From: CAKUFA01 sp963656345 | GTDB taxonomy: Bacteria > Bacillota > Clostridia > Christensenellales > Aristaeellaceae | NCBI GenBank assembly: GCA_963656345.1 | Contig: CAVKHY010000020.1 | Coordinates: 1 to 27,755, forward strand | DNA length: 27,755 bases | Reading direction: 5' to 3' | Shown: in pieces, positions 6,377 through 14,258 of the stretch | Numbering within the stretch: position 1 is the stretch's first letter | How the letters are laid out: every line of letters starts with the position of its first letter | Program-made: the position numbers and the translations under genes | The notes under the pieces: generated by a model | Databases searched by the model: none | Told to the model about the DNA's origin: nothing | The model's input: only the letters and a program-made list of their open reading frames with translations

Positions 6377-7546
6377 TTACTTTCTGGCCACGCCCGTTTT
6401 CCGAGCAGCTTCCATCACGGCATCTGCCACGGCTCTTGCCACCCGCTTGTCCAGTGCATCCGGCAGAATGTAGGTAGCGCTGAGATTCTCCCCCACCAAG
6501 TCTGCCAATGCATGAGAGGCAGCCATCTTCATTTCCTCATTGATGCACTTGGCGCGACAGTCCAGTGCGCCCCGGAAGATGCCCGGGAACGCCAGCACAT
6601 TGTTGATTTGGTTGGGGAAATCGCTGCGGCCGGTTCCTACCACAGCTGCTCCTGCAGCCAGCGCTTCATCCGGCATAATCTCCGGCGTGGGATTGGCCAT
6701 GGCGAACACGATGGGATCCTTGGCCATGGTTTTGACCATGTCCTGGGTAAGCACATGAGGAGCGGAAACACCGATGAAGGCATCAGCTCCCTTGACCGCA
6801 TCCGCTAAAGTACCCTGCCGGTGCTCCAAATTGGTGAGTTCCGCCATTTCTGCCTGAGCAGGATTCAGCTCTGCCATCCCCTTGCAGATGATACCAAAGC
6901 GGTCGCACAGGGTCAGATGCTTTACGCCCAGGTTCAGCAGATGCTTGGCGATGGCAATGCCTGCCGAACCTGCCCCGTTCAGCACGATTTTCGCCTCGTC
7001 AATCTTCCGATGGGTCACCTTCAATGCACCCAACAGCGCTGCCGCCACTACCACGGCGGTGCCGTGCTGATCATCGTGGAAGACCGGGATGTCGCAGACT
7101 TCCTTCAGCCTCCGTTCGATCTCGAAGCAGCGTGGGGCGGCAATGTCCTCCAGGTTAATGCCGCCGAAGCTGCCTGCCAGCAGGGACACCGTACGAACAA
7201 TTTCGTCCACATCCTTGGAGCGAACGCACAGTGGAAAGGCGTCCACATCAGCAAAAGCCTTGAACAGGGCGCACTTTCCCTCCATGACTGGCATACCGGC
7301 TTCCGGGCCAATATCACCCAGCCCCAACACCGCCGTACCATCCGTTACCACGGCAACCAGATTGGCGCGGCGAGTCAGCTCGTAGGACTTTTCAGGATCT
7401 GCCTGAATGGCCAGGCAGGGTTCCGCCACACCAGGGGTGTAGGCAAGGGATAAATCTTCCCGGCTGTTGATGGGTGCACGGGAAACCACTTCGATTTTCC
7501 CCTGCCATTCGTAATGCTTCTTCAGCGACTCCTTGCGAACGTCCAT
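6377..7546 (-). CDS. NAD(P)-dependent malic enzyme (oxaloacetate-decarboxylating)
   Basis: Converts malate to pyruvate, CO2 and NAD(P)H in the cytoplasm. It has 389 residues, the size of the short bacterial form without the phosphotransacetylase extension. Visible signatures are LSLAYTPGVAEPCLAI near the N-terminus, the Lys region EGKCALFKAFADVDAFP, the metal-binding NLEDIAAPRCFEIE and FHDDQHGTA, a Rossmann loop LNGAGSAGIAIAKHL and FAMANPTPEIMPDEA. It starts 3 nt after the yqeY stop, with GGGG in the end of yqeY as a weak ribosome site, so it is probably translated by coupling with yqeY. NAD versus NADP preference cannot be read reliably. Confidence 0.95.
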   Translation of the reverse strand: MDVRKESLKKHYEWQGKIEVVSRAPINSREDLSLAYTPGVAEPCLAIQADPEKSYELTRRANLVAVVTDGTAVLGLGDIGPEAGMPVMEGKCALFKAFADVDAFPLCVRSKDVDEIVRTVSLLAGSFGGINLEDIAAPRCFEIERRLKEVCDIPVFHDDQHGTAVVVAAALLGALKVTHRKIDEAKIVLNGAGSAGIAIAKHLLNLGVKHLTLCDRFGIICKGMAELNPAQAEMAELTNLEHRQGTLADAVKGADAFIGVSAPHVLTQDMVKTMAKDPIVFAMANPTPEIMPDEALAAGAAVVGTGRSDFPNQINNVLAFPGIFRGALDCRAKCINEEMKMAASHALADLVGENLSATYILPDALDKRVARAVADAVMEAARKTGVARK

Positions 7547-7549
7547 GCT

Positions 7550-7993
7550 TCACCCCATCATCTCTGTCAGCACACGGTTCACCAATGCGCTGTCAGCCTT
7601 GCCCTTTACCCTGGGCATCAGGTTCTTCATGATGAGGCCTTTCTGCTTTGCTTCCGGCTTGTCGATGCCAAGACCTGCAAGCACCTCCCGAATCACGGCG
7701 GCGATCTCCTCGCTGTCCATCATTTTGGGTGCAAATTCGCTGTAGACCTTCATGCGATAGGTGTTTTCCTCAACAATCTCCTGCCGTCCGTTGGCGGTAT
7801 CGATAGACTCCTGACACTGCTTGATTTCCCGCAGTACAACAGCGTTTTCCTCTTCCTCCGTCAGGTCTGCACGTTTATCGATAAACTTGTTTTTCAGTGC
7901 ACTGAGCAGCAGTGAAAGGGCTTCCTTCCGGGGCTTGTCCCCATCCTTCAGTGCCTGCATCATGGCTGCACGTACCGTATCAATCTTCGACAT
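7550..7993 (-). CDS. yqeY: GatB/YqeY-domain protein
   Basis: A 147-residue cytoplasmic protein of the YqeY family, which shares the C-terminal domain of the GatB amidotransferase subunit and is often located near translation genes; its exact role is unknown. It is highly helical, with KEALSLLLSALKN near the N-terminus and the conserved GLIMKNLMPRVKGKADSALVNRVL at the C-terminus (GatB-like tRNA-binding tail). The start at ATG 7993 has GGAAAGGAAG seven bases upstream and gives the family length of about 148; a TTG at 8014 lies within or before the ribosome site. It is first gene of a two-gene operon with malic enzyme. Confidence 0.92.
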   Translation of the reverse strand: MSKIDTVRAAMMQALKDGDKPRKEALSLLLSALKNKFIDKRADLTEEEENAVVLREIKQCQESIDTANGRQEIVEENTYRMKVYSEFAPKMMDSEEIAAVIREVLAGLGIDKPEAKQKGLIMKNLMPRVKGKADSALVNRVLTEMMG

Positions 7994-8037
7994 GGTATGA
8001 CTTCCTTTCCTCAAAGTATCAAAGATTCCACGCTTTT

Positions 8038-8066
8038 AGTTTACCCTTCTCCGTTCCATTTGTCCA
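8038..8066 (-). promoter_or_regulatory. Probable promoter of the yqeY-malic enzyme operon
   Basis: Minus strand: -35 TGGACA (8061-8066), 17-bp spacer, -10 TAAACT (8038-8043). Five of six and four of six matches with ideal spacing, 45 bp ahead of yqeY. Confidence 0.55.
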
Positions 8067-8096
8067 GTACCGGAAGGGCATTTCAGGAGGATATCC

Positions 8097-8927
8097 ATGA
8101 CGCTTTCCAAGCGAGACCGTTTCTGCCAGGCTTTTCGCCGTTTTCCCGCACTGCATTGTCCCCGTTGCGGCGGTCTTCTGACCCTGGCAGGAGATGATTT
8201 TTTCTGCGTGCAGGGACACCACTATAACCTGAACCGCAAAGGATGCGTGAACTTTCTTTCCGCCCCTGTCAATACCTGTTATGACAAGGAACTGTTTGCC
8301 GCAAGACGGCGTGTCTTCGCTGCCGGTTGCTATGATCAGGTAGCGGAAGCCATCGAACAGCTGATGCCGCCGGGGAATCAGTGCATTTTGGATGCCGGCT
8401 GCGGAGATGGCTGGTACCTGTCCCGATTGCTGGAGGAGCATCCTGCTTGGGTCGGTGCTGGCATTGACATCAGCAAGGACGCTATTTTTCAGGCTACTGA
8501 TCATCCATGTGAAGCCTTATGGTGCGTGGGAGATCTCCGCCGGCTTCCTTTCGGCGAACGATCCTTTACCGCAGTGCTGGATGTGCTGACCCCTGCCAAC
8601 TACAGCGAATTTCAGCGGGTTTTGTCTCCTGGCGGACTGATGATCAAGGTTTACCCCGGCAAGCACTATCTCCAGGAGATTCGTCTGAAGCGCAGAATGC
8701 CCCTATATGCCGAAGGGAAGGTGGAAGCCTACCTGCACGAGCATGCGCAGGTAACAACCTCCCGTCACGTGACGGTGACTCATCCCCTTACGCCCCAGCT
8801 ATGGCGAGACTTTGTGTGGATGACTCCCTTGGATCAGGATTTATCCCCGGAAGCAAAAGAAGCCTTGGCCCAGGATGCAGCAGAGGTAATCACCATTGAC
8901 CTGCACATCGATGCCGTACGGCTGTAA
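8097..8927 (+). CDS. 23S rRNA (guanine-N1)-methyltransferase, RlmA/TlrB-like
   Basis: A 276-residue SAM-dependent methyltransferase that modifies 23S rRNA hairpin 35 (G745 in RlmA(I), G748 in RlmA(II)/TlrB, the latter linked to tylosin-type macrolide resistance). The N-terminal zinc finger is clear: CPRC (Cys21, Cys24), Cys37 and His41 or His42, followed by NLNRKGCVNFL, a family hallmark. The SAM-binding loop is CILDAGCGDGWYL at about residues 95-107, and VLDVLTPANYSEFQRVLSPGG is the usual downstream block. AGGAGG precedes the ATG. It is divergent from yqeY and monocistronic. The RlmA(I)/(II) split cannot be decided by eye. Confidence 0.9.
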   Translation: MTLSKRDRFCQAFRRFPALHCPRCGGLLTLAGDDFFCVQGHHYNLNRKGCVNFLSAPVNTCYDKELFAARRRVFAAGCYDQVAEAIEQLMPPGNQCILDAGCGDGWYLSRLLEEHPAWVGAGIDISKDAIFQATDHPCEALWCVGDLRRLPFGERSFTAVLDVLTPANYSEFQRVLSPGGLMIKVYPGKHYLQEIRLKRRMPLYAEGKVEAYLHEHAQVTTSRHVTVTHPLTPQLWRDFVWMTPLDQDLSPEAKEALAQDAAEVITIDLHIDAVRL

Positions 8928-8932
8928 ACCAA

Positions 8933-8980
8933 AAGCACGGTAACGCTGCCACATTAGCAAGTGTTACCGTGCTTGTTTTA
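8933..8980 (+). terminator. Bidirectional intrinsic terminator between rlmA-like gene and sugar operon
   Basis: AAGCACGGTAAC (8933-8944) pairs perfectly with GTTACCGTGCTT (8963-8974), followed by GTTTTA on the plus strand; on the minus strand it follows the kinase stop and is followed by TTGG, so it is stronger for the plus-strand gene. Confidence 0.82.
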
Positions 8981-10069
8981 TGCCTTGCTGCACGTTTGCA
9001 CGATCTGCATCATTTCATCCCAATGGTCTTCCATTTCCTTGACCAAAGCAAACTGCGTCCGTGCCCGATCCAGATTATGGTTCTCCCGATGAATGTGGAA
9101 ATACTTATCTCCATTCAGGTGATCTGCCAAGAAACGCATACCGCATTCCAGGGTCATCAACTTTGCGCCCATGGGCAGCAATTCGATTTCCTTCGCATTG
9201 AGGGCATTACGCATTTCCTTCAGGTAACCCTTGGTAAAGGCCTCGAACATGGGCAGGGACAGGTGCACCAAAGACAGATCCTGCTCATCTTCCGCCGCCG
9301 TGTTGGCGCCGAAGCGAATGGAGTCGCCAAAGTCATAGGCTGCTGCGCCGGGCATGACCGTATCCAGATCAATCACGCAAATGCCCCGGCCGGTAACCGC
9401 ATCCAGCAGCACATTATTCAGCTTCGTATCATTGTGGGTCACGCGCAAAGGAATCTCTCCCTGTCGAATGGCCTCCAGCAAGATGTCGGTTTCCGACTTT
9501 CTTGCCTGGCAGAAGGCAATCTCCGGCCGCACATTCTTGACCCGTCCGCATGCATCCCGGACAATAGCATCTTCCAATTGCTGATACCGTGCCGGTGTAT
9601 TGTGGAAGTCCCGAATCACCTCATGCAATTTATGCGCCGGAAAATCCTTCAGCTGACGCTGAAACTTGCCAAACGCTTCGCCAGACAGTGCGAAAAGTTC
9701 CGGCGTATCAGGCAGATCCCGGGATACGGTACCCTCAATAAAAGGATACATCCGCCAGTAATGACCGTCTTCATCCAGCACGAAGGAGCTTCCGTTATGG
9801 GTCTTCACCAAAGAAAGTGTTTCCCTTGCAGGGTCTCCCCCTTCAGCGAGAATCTGCTGCTTCAAATAGTCTGTTACCAGCTCAATGTTCTCCATCACCT
9901 CTTCCGGGTGAGGGAAAACATAGCTGCTGATCATTTGCAGAATGAACCGTCCCTGTGGCGTGGTCACACGATAGGTTTCGTTAATGTGACCGTTGCCGTA
10001 GGAAACAACCTCCTGTGGCACTGCCGGCAAGTCAAACCGGTCAATGATGGCATTGATCTTTTCTTCCAT
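8978..10069 (-). CDS. APH-fold sugar kinase, N-acetylhexosamine 1-kinase (NahK)-like
   Basis: A 363-residue cytoplasmic kinase of the aminoglycoside phosphotransferase/choline kinase fold. The N-terminal lobe has SYGNGHINETYRV and RFILQMI; the catalytic loop is VTHNDTKLNNVL (Asp214, Asn219) and the metal-binding motif is VIDLDT (Asp234/Asp236). The length and the GNGHINETY and ITHNDTKLNN blocks fit NahK of Bifidobacterium (about 359 residues), which phosphorylates GlcNAc or GalNAc at C1 in the lacto-N-biose/galacto-N-biose pathway. It is the last gene of a sugar ABC operon, which fits. The partner phosphorylase is not in the window. The start at ATG 10069 is set by AAAGGAAG seven bases upstream. 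Exact substrate is inference. Confidence 0.82.
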   Translation of the reverse strand: MEEKINAIIDRFDLPAVPQEVVSYGNGHINETYRVTTPQGRFILQMISSYVFPHPEEVMENIELVTDYLKQQILAEGGDPARETLSLVKTHNGSSFVLDEDGHYWRMYPFIEGTVSRDLPDTPELFALSGEAFGKFQRQLKDFPAHKLHEVIRDFHNTPARYQQLEDAIVRDACGRVKNVRPEIAFCQARKSETDILLEAIRQGEIPLRVTHNDTKLNNVLLDAVTGRGICVIDLDTVMPGAAAYDFGDSIRFGANTAAEDEQDLSLVHLSLPMFEAFTKGYLKEMRNALNAKEIELLPMGAKLMTLECGMRFLADHLNGDKYFHIHRENHNLDRARTQFALVKEMEDHWDEMMQIVQTCSKA

Positions 10070-10114
10070 GTGGTATCTTCCTTTGTTGTGTTTTCCCGAG
10101 GGTTCTGCCACAGT

Positions 10115-11704
10115 TTAACCCTTCACACCGCCGGAAGTCAAGCCCTCCGCCAGATGCTTCTCAATGCACATGAACAGAATGATCACTGGGATGGTTGCCA
10201 GAATAGCAGAGGCAAACAGGTACTGCCACTCAATCATGTTGAAAGAGCTAAACTGCGTAATGCCCACCGTAATAGGCTTGTTGGACGGTGTGGAGATCAG
10301 CACAGTGGAAATGGTGTACTCGTTCCAGGAATTGATGAACACAAAAATCAGCGTGGTCACAATGCCCGGTGCCGCCATGGGCAGCAAAATGTTCCACAGT
10401 GCGCCTACCGTGCTGCAGCCATCAATGCAGGCGGCCTGTTCCATTTCCGGTGAGATGGAGACAAAGGTACCCCGCAGCAGCCAGATGGCAAAGGCCTGGT
10501 TAAAGGCGGCGTTAATCAGCATCAGGCCGATGATGGAGTCGTTCAGATGGAGGGTGTTCATCAGTTGAGAAATACCCACCAGCAGCACCACCGGGGAGAA
10601 CATCTGGCTCATGATGACAAAGCCAAGAAACAGATTCCGACCCTTAAAGCGCATACGTGCCATAGCATATGCCGCCGGAATGCCGCAGATCATAGCGATC
10701 GCCGTTGCGCCGGTAGCCAGCAGCACAGAGTTCAGCAAATATTGCAGCACACCACGGTCGCAAATGTCCTTCAGGTTGCTCCATACCCACTGGGTGGGCA
10801 ACATATTCAGGAAGTACATATCCGTGGTTTCCGCATTGCTGCGGAAAGCGGTAATGAACATCACGTAGAAAGGATACAGGATGAAAATGCAAACGATGAT
10901 GACAAACAGGTACAGACCGCCACGCACCAGGGTGTCCTTCAGCTTGCCGTAACGAAGATACGTAATGCCGCACAGCAGCACCAGCATCGCAATGAACGCC
11001 GGCGTAATGGACCAGTTGATCTTGACCGTCAGACCCTTCAGCAGATCCAGCAGAGAATCCCCTGCCTCGCCATGGTAGAGGAAGGTATTCAAATCGGACA
11101 ACAAAGATGCATTCTCAATGTGTCCACCCACCAGCAGATCTACCTGTCTGGAGAAGGTATAGATAATGGCACGAACAAAAGCATGAGCGGCAATGGCTGC
11201 AAACAATGCCGCAACACCTGCCAGAAGATACAGCCTGTGTGTCTTCGCGGACAGTTCGCCCCGAGGCGTAGCTAACGTACCACAGCTGCCCCACAGGAGC
11301 AATACCATGGAAATCAGCAGCAGAAGCAGCCATGCATGGGCACTGCCGGTAGCACCAATACCCGTCATGCCGGGTTCATAACCAAAGGAGGCCTTCACAA
11401 AATCGAAACCGCTGCGGGTAATGTTTTCCTTCACCGTGAAAGTCACCATGGAGGTGGTGACACCTTTGGAGTTTACCCGTTCCGTTACGGCTTCTTCAAT
11501 GTAGGAGCCTTCATATTCCGCTGCCAGCGCCTCAACCTCCGCCTTCGCTTCCAGGTACTTTTCATCCCCTACGAAGGTGTTGGCACTGCGCTTCACGTAG
11601 ATGTCCGTCTTGAAGGTGACCAGCGGCAGGGCAAAGGTCGCCAAGACCACTGCCACACAGCAGAAGCAGAGAATCAGCACAATCAAGTTCTTCTTCTTGC
11701 TCAT
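10115..11704 (-). CDS. Carbohydrate ABC transporter permease, MalG type, with long N-terminal extension
   Basis: Inner-membrane half of a CUT1 sugar importer. The C-terminal part from about residue 262 is an ordinary MalG-type permease: YLFVIIVCIFILYPFYVMF, then the EAA loop EQAACIDGCSTVG at 422-434 and LPMAAPG. Typical members have 270-300 residues; this has 529. The extra 260 residues hold one helix (about 7-29), an outside segment of about 90 residues, and three further helices (about 123-140, 158-182, 233-251). The start at ATG 11704 is set by AGGAGG seven bases upstream and overlaps the MalF-type stop as ATGA, so the two permeases are translationally coupled. No MsmK/MalK-type ATPase is in the window; such systems often share one encoded elsewhere. 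Confidence 0.9.
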   Translation of the reverse strand: MSKKKNLIVLILCFCCVAVVLATFALPLVTFKTDIYVKRSANTFVGDEKYLEAKAEVEALAAEYEGSYIEEAVTERVNSKGVTTSMVTFTVKENITRSGFDFVKASFGYEPGMTGIGATGSAHAWLLLLLISMVLLLWGSCGTLATPRGELSAKTHRLYLLAGVAALFAAIAAHAFVRAIIYTFSRQVDLLVGGHIENASLLSDLNTFLYHGEAGDSLLDLLKGLTVKINWSITPAFIAMLVLLCGITYLRYGKLKDTLVRGGLYLFVIIVCIFILYPFYVMFITAFRSNAETTDMYFLNMLPTQWVWSNLKDICDRGVLQYLLNSVLLATGATAIAMICGIPAAYAMARMRFKGRNLFLGFVIMSQMFSPVVLLVGISQLMNTLHLNDSIIGLMLINAAFNQAFAIWLLRGTFVSISPEMEQAACIDGCSTVGALWNILLPMAAPGIVTTLIFVFINSWNEYTISTVLISTPSNKPITVGITQFSSFNMIEWQYLFASAILATIPVIILFMCIEKHLAEGLTSGGVKG

Positions 11705-12591
11705 GTACGATCCTCCTTCCGCAGAGAAATGGCCATGTACAGGCCTGCTACTGCACACAGAATCAGGAAACCAATGACAGAAAGCGCCGTTGCCGGTCCC
11801 TTCTTCTGATCATAGAAGGCCAGCATATACAGGTACGTAATCAGAGTGTCCGTCTTATTCGCCGGTGCGCCCTTGGTAATGGTATAGATAATAGGGAAAG
11901 AATTGAACACATAGATCACATTCAGCACCGTGCTCACCGTTAAGGAAGGCCGCACAAGTGGGATGGTGATCTTGCGCAGCTTCTGCCAGAAGGTAGCGCC
12001 GTCCACTGTTGCCGCTTCATAGTAAGCGCCGTCAATGGACTGCAAGCCAGAAAGTACGCAGAACGTCACAAAGGGGATGGTAACGAAAATGCCCACAAAG
12101 CATTCCCAGGCAAACTCGATTTGATAACTGGCACGCCAGTTGATGGCATCTTGGATAATGCCCAGGTTCAGCAGCACGTTGTTCAGGTTGCCGTATTCAT
12201 ACTTGATAATGTAGTTCCACACGGAAGCCTGAATCACCAGAGAAGTTGCCCAGGGAAAGACCACAATGGAGCGGGCAATCTTCCGACCATGGAATTTCTG
12301 ATTCAGTGCCATGGCAATAATGAAGCCAAGCAGTGTGGACAGCCCCACAACAGAGACTACCCAGATCAGCGTGTTCATCATCACTGTACCGAAGACGGGT
12401 GCTGAAACAGCTTCCACAAAATTATCGAAACCGACAAATCCACCCACCATGCCGGCCTTGGAAATTTCGCTGAAGGAAAGCTTAAAAACAATGCCAATGG
12501 GGAAAACCACGAAAATCGTCATCAGCAATACGCTGGGGAGCAGCCACAGATAGGGCTCCCACTTATGACGAACAAGCACAGAAGAACGCAC
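11701..12591 (-). CDS. Carbohydrate ABC transporter permease, MalF type
   Basis: Membrane component of the same CUT1 sugar importer, 296 residues with six predicted helices. WEPYLWLLPSVLLMTIFVVFP is the usual first helix of the family, and the EAA loop that contacts the ATPase reads YEAATVDGATFWQKLRKITIP. The start codon is GTG at 12591 with GGGGGA six bases upstream; no closer ATG fits the family N-terminus. It is separated from the binding-protein gene by a 117-base gap that holds a strong hairpin, and overlaps the next permease by four bases. Confidence 0.95.
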   Translation of the reverse strand: MRSSVLVRHKWEPYLWLLPSVLLMTIFVVFPIGIVFKLSFSEISKAGMVGGFVGFDNFVEAVSAPVFGTVMMNTLIWVVSVVGLSTLLGFIIAMALNQKFHGRKIARSIVVFPWATSLVIQASVWNYIIKYEYGNLNNVLLNLGIIQDAINWRASYQIEFAWECFVGIFVTIPFVTFCVLSGLQSIDGAYYEAATVDGATFWQKLRKITIPLVRPSLTVSTVLNVIYVFNSFPIIYTITKGAPANKTDTLITYLYMLAFYDQKKGPATALSVIGFLILCAVAGLYMAISLRKEDRT

Positions 12592-12661
12592 CGCAAATCC
12601 CCCTTCGGTTTTTCAATCGATGTGCCGTAAGCATCGCCGGATGAGGAACATCCCAAAAGAG

Positions 12662-12696
12662 AAGGAAGGAGGTCGGACGGTCCAACCTCCTTCCTT
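12662..12696 (-). terminator. Attenuating hairpin between binding protein and permeases
   Basis: A 16-bp stem with a 3-base loop: AAGGAAGGAGG plus TTGGA pairing with TCCGA plus CCTCCTTCCTT on the minus strand. It is followed by CTCTTTTGG, a weak U tract. It lies 12 bases after the binding-protein stop. Such elements usually let the binding protein be made in excess over the permeases by partial termination and mRNA protection. Confidence 0.8.
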
Positions 12697-12707
12697 TGTG
12701 TTTCAGT

Positions 12708-13967
12708 TTACTTGGTAATCTTGTCCTGGAGTTCATCCAGCAGCGTCTTCACGTCGCCGCCGGTCAAAGCGCTCTGCTCAACAGCTGCTGCGCCCTGCTT
12801 CACGTCGATCCATTCAGTCTTGGCAGTGGGATAGAACTTGCAGCCGTCCAATACCTTCAGCCAAGCTTCAAAAGAAGGATTGGCGGCAACCAGTGCTTCC
12901 ACAGCGGAGTTCACAGCAGGCAGGAAGTCTTCCATGCTGACCCAGCCCACATAGTTCTCAGGATCATAGAAGAAGGTGAGGAACTTGCCGATAGCCTCGT
13001 TGCGGGCAGCCTGGTCGGGAGCAGAATCGTCACGGAAAGCCATGATACGGTCCATAACGCCCACGGAGCTGGAGGTCTTGCCCTCATTGTGAGGAATGTC
13101 AGCCACAGCGTAGTTCACGCCGGTGTATCCCTTATCGGCGATGTAGGTAGGCAGAGAGTTGGGAGCGATGACCATGGCCAGCTTGCCTGCACCGAACATA
13201 TCCTGCAGGTCATAACGGGTCTGGGTAGCAGGGTTGGGGTTGGTATAGCCCTTATTGTACAGACCAATGGCAAACTCGATAGCTTCCACGTTTTCAGCGG
13301 AGTTCACGGTCCAGTTGCCTTCGTCATCCACGAAGCCGCCGCCGTTGCCCCATGCATAGTAAGCAAAAGCAGCCTGACCTTCGTCGGTGGTCATATCAAT
13401 GCCCCAGGGATACACTTCGCCGCCATAGTAATCCAGCAGTGCCTGGCAGGCATCTTCCAACTCAGCCCAGGTAGTGGGAACTTCCACGCCGGCTTCAGTC
13501 AGCAGATCCACATTGTAATACAGTGCACGAGCGGAAGCCAGGTCGGGCACAGCCCATACGGTTCCGTCGATGACGGACTGTTCGATAAAGCTGGGGAAGA
13601 AGTCGTTCAGCAGCTCTTCGGGGCAGTAGTCGCTTACGGGAAGCAGCAGACCCTCATTAGCGTAGTCCGCAAAGGAGTCCAGGTTCAGAATGTCAGGAGC
13701 GTTGTTGTTGCTGATCCGGGTAGACACCACGGTATACACATCGTTCCAGGAAACAACTTCCAGGTTCAGCTTGATGCCGGGGTTGGCTTCCTCGAACTTC
13801 TTCACAAAGCTCGTGCCGTTCATACCGGTGCCGGTGAACCAGTCGTTCGTCTTCGTACCATACTGACAGATGATTACGTCCAGCGTAATCTCATCCTCAG
13901 CAAAACTGACGGATACACAGGAGAGTAACATTGCAAGGGCCAGAACCAACGTGACAACCTTTTTCAT
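12708..13967 (-). CDS. Extracellular solute-binding protein of the sugar ABC transporter
   Basis: A 419-residue family-1 type binding protein that captures a sugar outside the cell and hands it to the permeases. Residues 1-23 form a signal peptide (MKKVVTLVLALAMLL, then SVSFA before EDE). Cys17 lies in LLSC, which only loosely fits a lipobox because of Leu at -2, so signal peptidase I cleavage after SFA or lipidation at Cys17 are both possible. FEEANPGIKLNLEVVSW, NAPDILNLD, LPVSDYC and AVPDLASARALYYNVDLLTEAG are standard blocks. Many aromatic residues (for example YYAWGNGGGF) suit a carbohydrate ligand. GAGGAGGT is 8 bases ahead of the ATG. First gene of the operon. Confidence 0.95.
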   Translation of the reverse strand: MKKVVTLVLALAMLLSCVSVSFAEDEITLDVIICQYGTKTNDWFTGTGMNGTSFVKKFEEANPGIKLNLEVVSWNDVYTVVSTRISNNNAPDILNLDSFADYANEGLLLPVSDYCPEELLNDFFPSFIEQSVIDGTVWAVPDLASARALYYNVDLLTEAGVEVPTTWAELEDACQALLDYYGGEVYPWGIDMTTDEGQAAFAYYAWGNGGGFVDDEGNWTVNSAENVEAIEFAIGLYNKGYTNPNPATQTRYDLQDMFGAGKLAMVIAPNSLPTYIADKGYTGVNYAVADIPHNEGKTSSSVGVMDRIMAFRDDSAPDQAARNEAIGKFLTFFYDPENYVGWVSMEDFLPAVNSAVEALVAANPSFEAWLKVLDGCKFYPTAKTEWIDVKQGAAAVEQSALTGGDVKTLLDELQDKITK

Positions 13968-14014
13968 GGAACCGTACCTCCTCTGTCAGGCAATTACTGC
14001 CTTTTGATGTACTC

Positions 14015-14043
14015 ATTATACATGATTGTAAACTGTTTGTAAA
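14015..14043 (-). promoter_or_regulatory. Promoter of the sugar ABC operon with repeated TTTACAA
   Basis: Minus strand: -35 TTTACA (14038-14043), 17-bp spacer, perfect -10 TATAAT (14015-14020). The heptamer TTTACAA occurs twice, once over the -35 and once 10 bp further into the spacer, one helical turn apart, which could be a regulator site. No regulator gene lies in the operon. Confidence 0.82.
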
Positions 14044-14150
14044 CCCTTTTACCCTGCTATACAGCAAGAAAAATAGAAATTATGGTTCTTTTTTAGTCAA
14101 AATGAACATGTATGCCATTGTCCCATTGTTCTTCCCTTGTATCTGCAAGC

Positions 14151-14179
14151 TTGACGCTTGATGTTGTCTGCATTATACT
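14151..14179 (+). promoter_or_regulatory. Sigma-A promoter of the metal ABC operon
   Basis: -35 TTGACG (14151-14156), 17-bp spacer, -10 TATACT (14174-14179). Divergent from the sugar-operon promoter, with about 107 bp of AT-rich DNA between the two -35 boxes in which I see no gene. Confidence 0.8.
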
Positions 14180-14186
14180 AACAGCA

Positions 14187-14230
14187 GGTGAAGCAGTTTT
14201 ATCCTATCATATATGTGAACTGTTTTCACC
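14187..14230 (+). repeat. Inverted repeat in the metal ABC leader
   Basis: GGTGAA (14187) and CAGTT pair with AACTG and TTCACC (ending 14230), interrupted by a small bulge, with a 19-base AT-rich loop. It lies just after the predicted transcription start, so it may be an operator or a leader hairpin. It does not match a Zur or MntR consensus I know. Confidence 0.45.
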
Positions 14231-14258
14231 GTGCAGTATCATCAAGAGAGGTGACTTT

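Noticed and set aside
8969..10453. 494-codon plus-strand frame across the kinase gene
   Set aside because: Antisense shadow of the kinase and the start of the permease; low-complexity His/Gln-rich product and no promoter or ribosome site.
12696..13928. 410-codon plus-strand frame across the binding-protein gene
   Set aside because: Shadow frame; the minus strand encodes a signal peptide and a full binding protein.
14187..14230. Zur or MntR operator in the metal ABC leader
   Set aside because: The inverted repeat does not match the Zur (TCGTAATNATTACGA-like) or MntR forms I know; left as an unassigned repeat.
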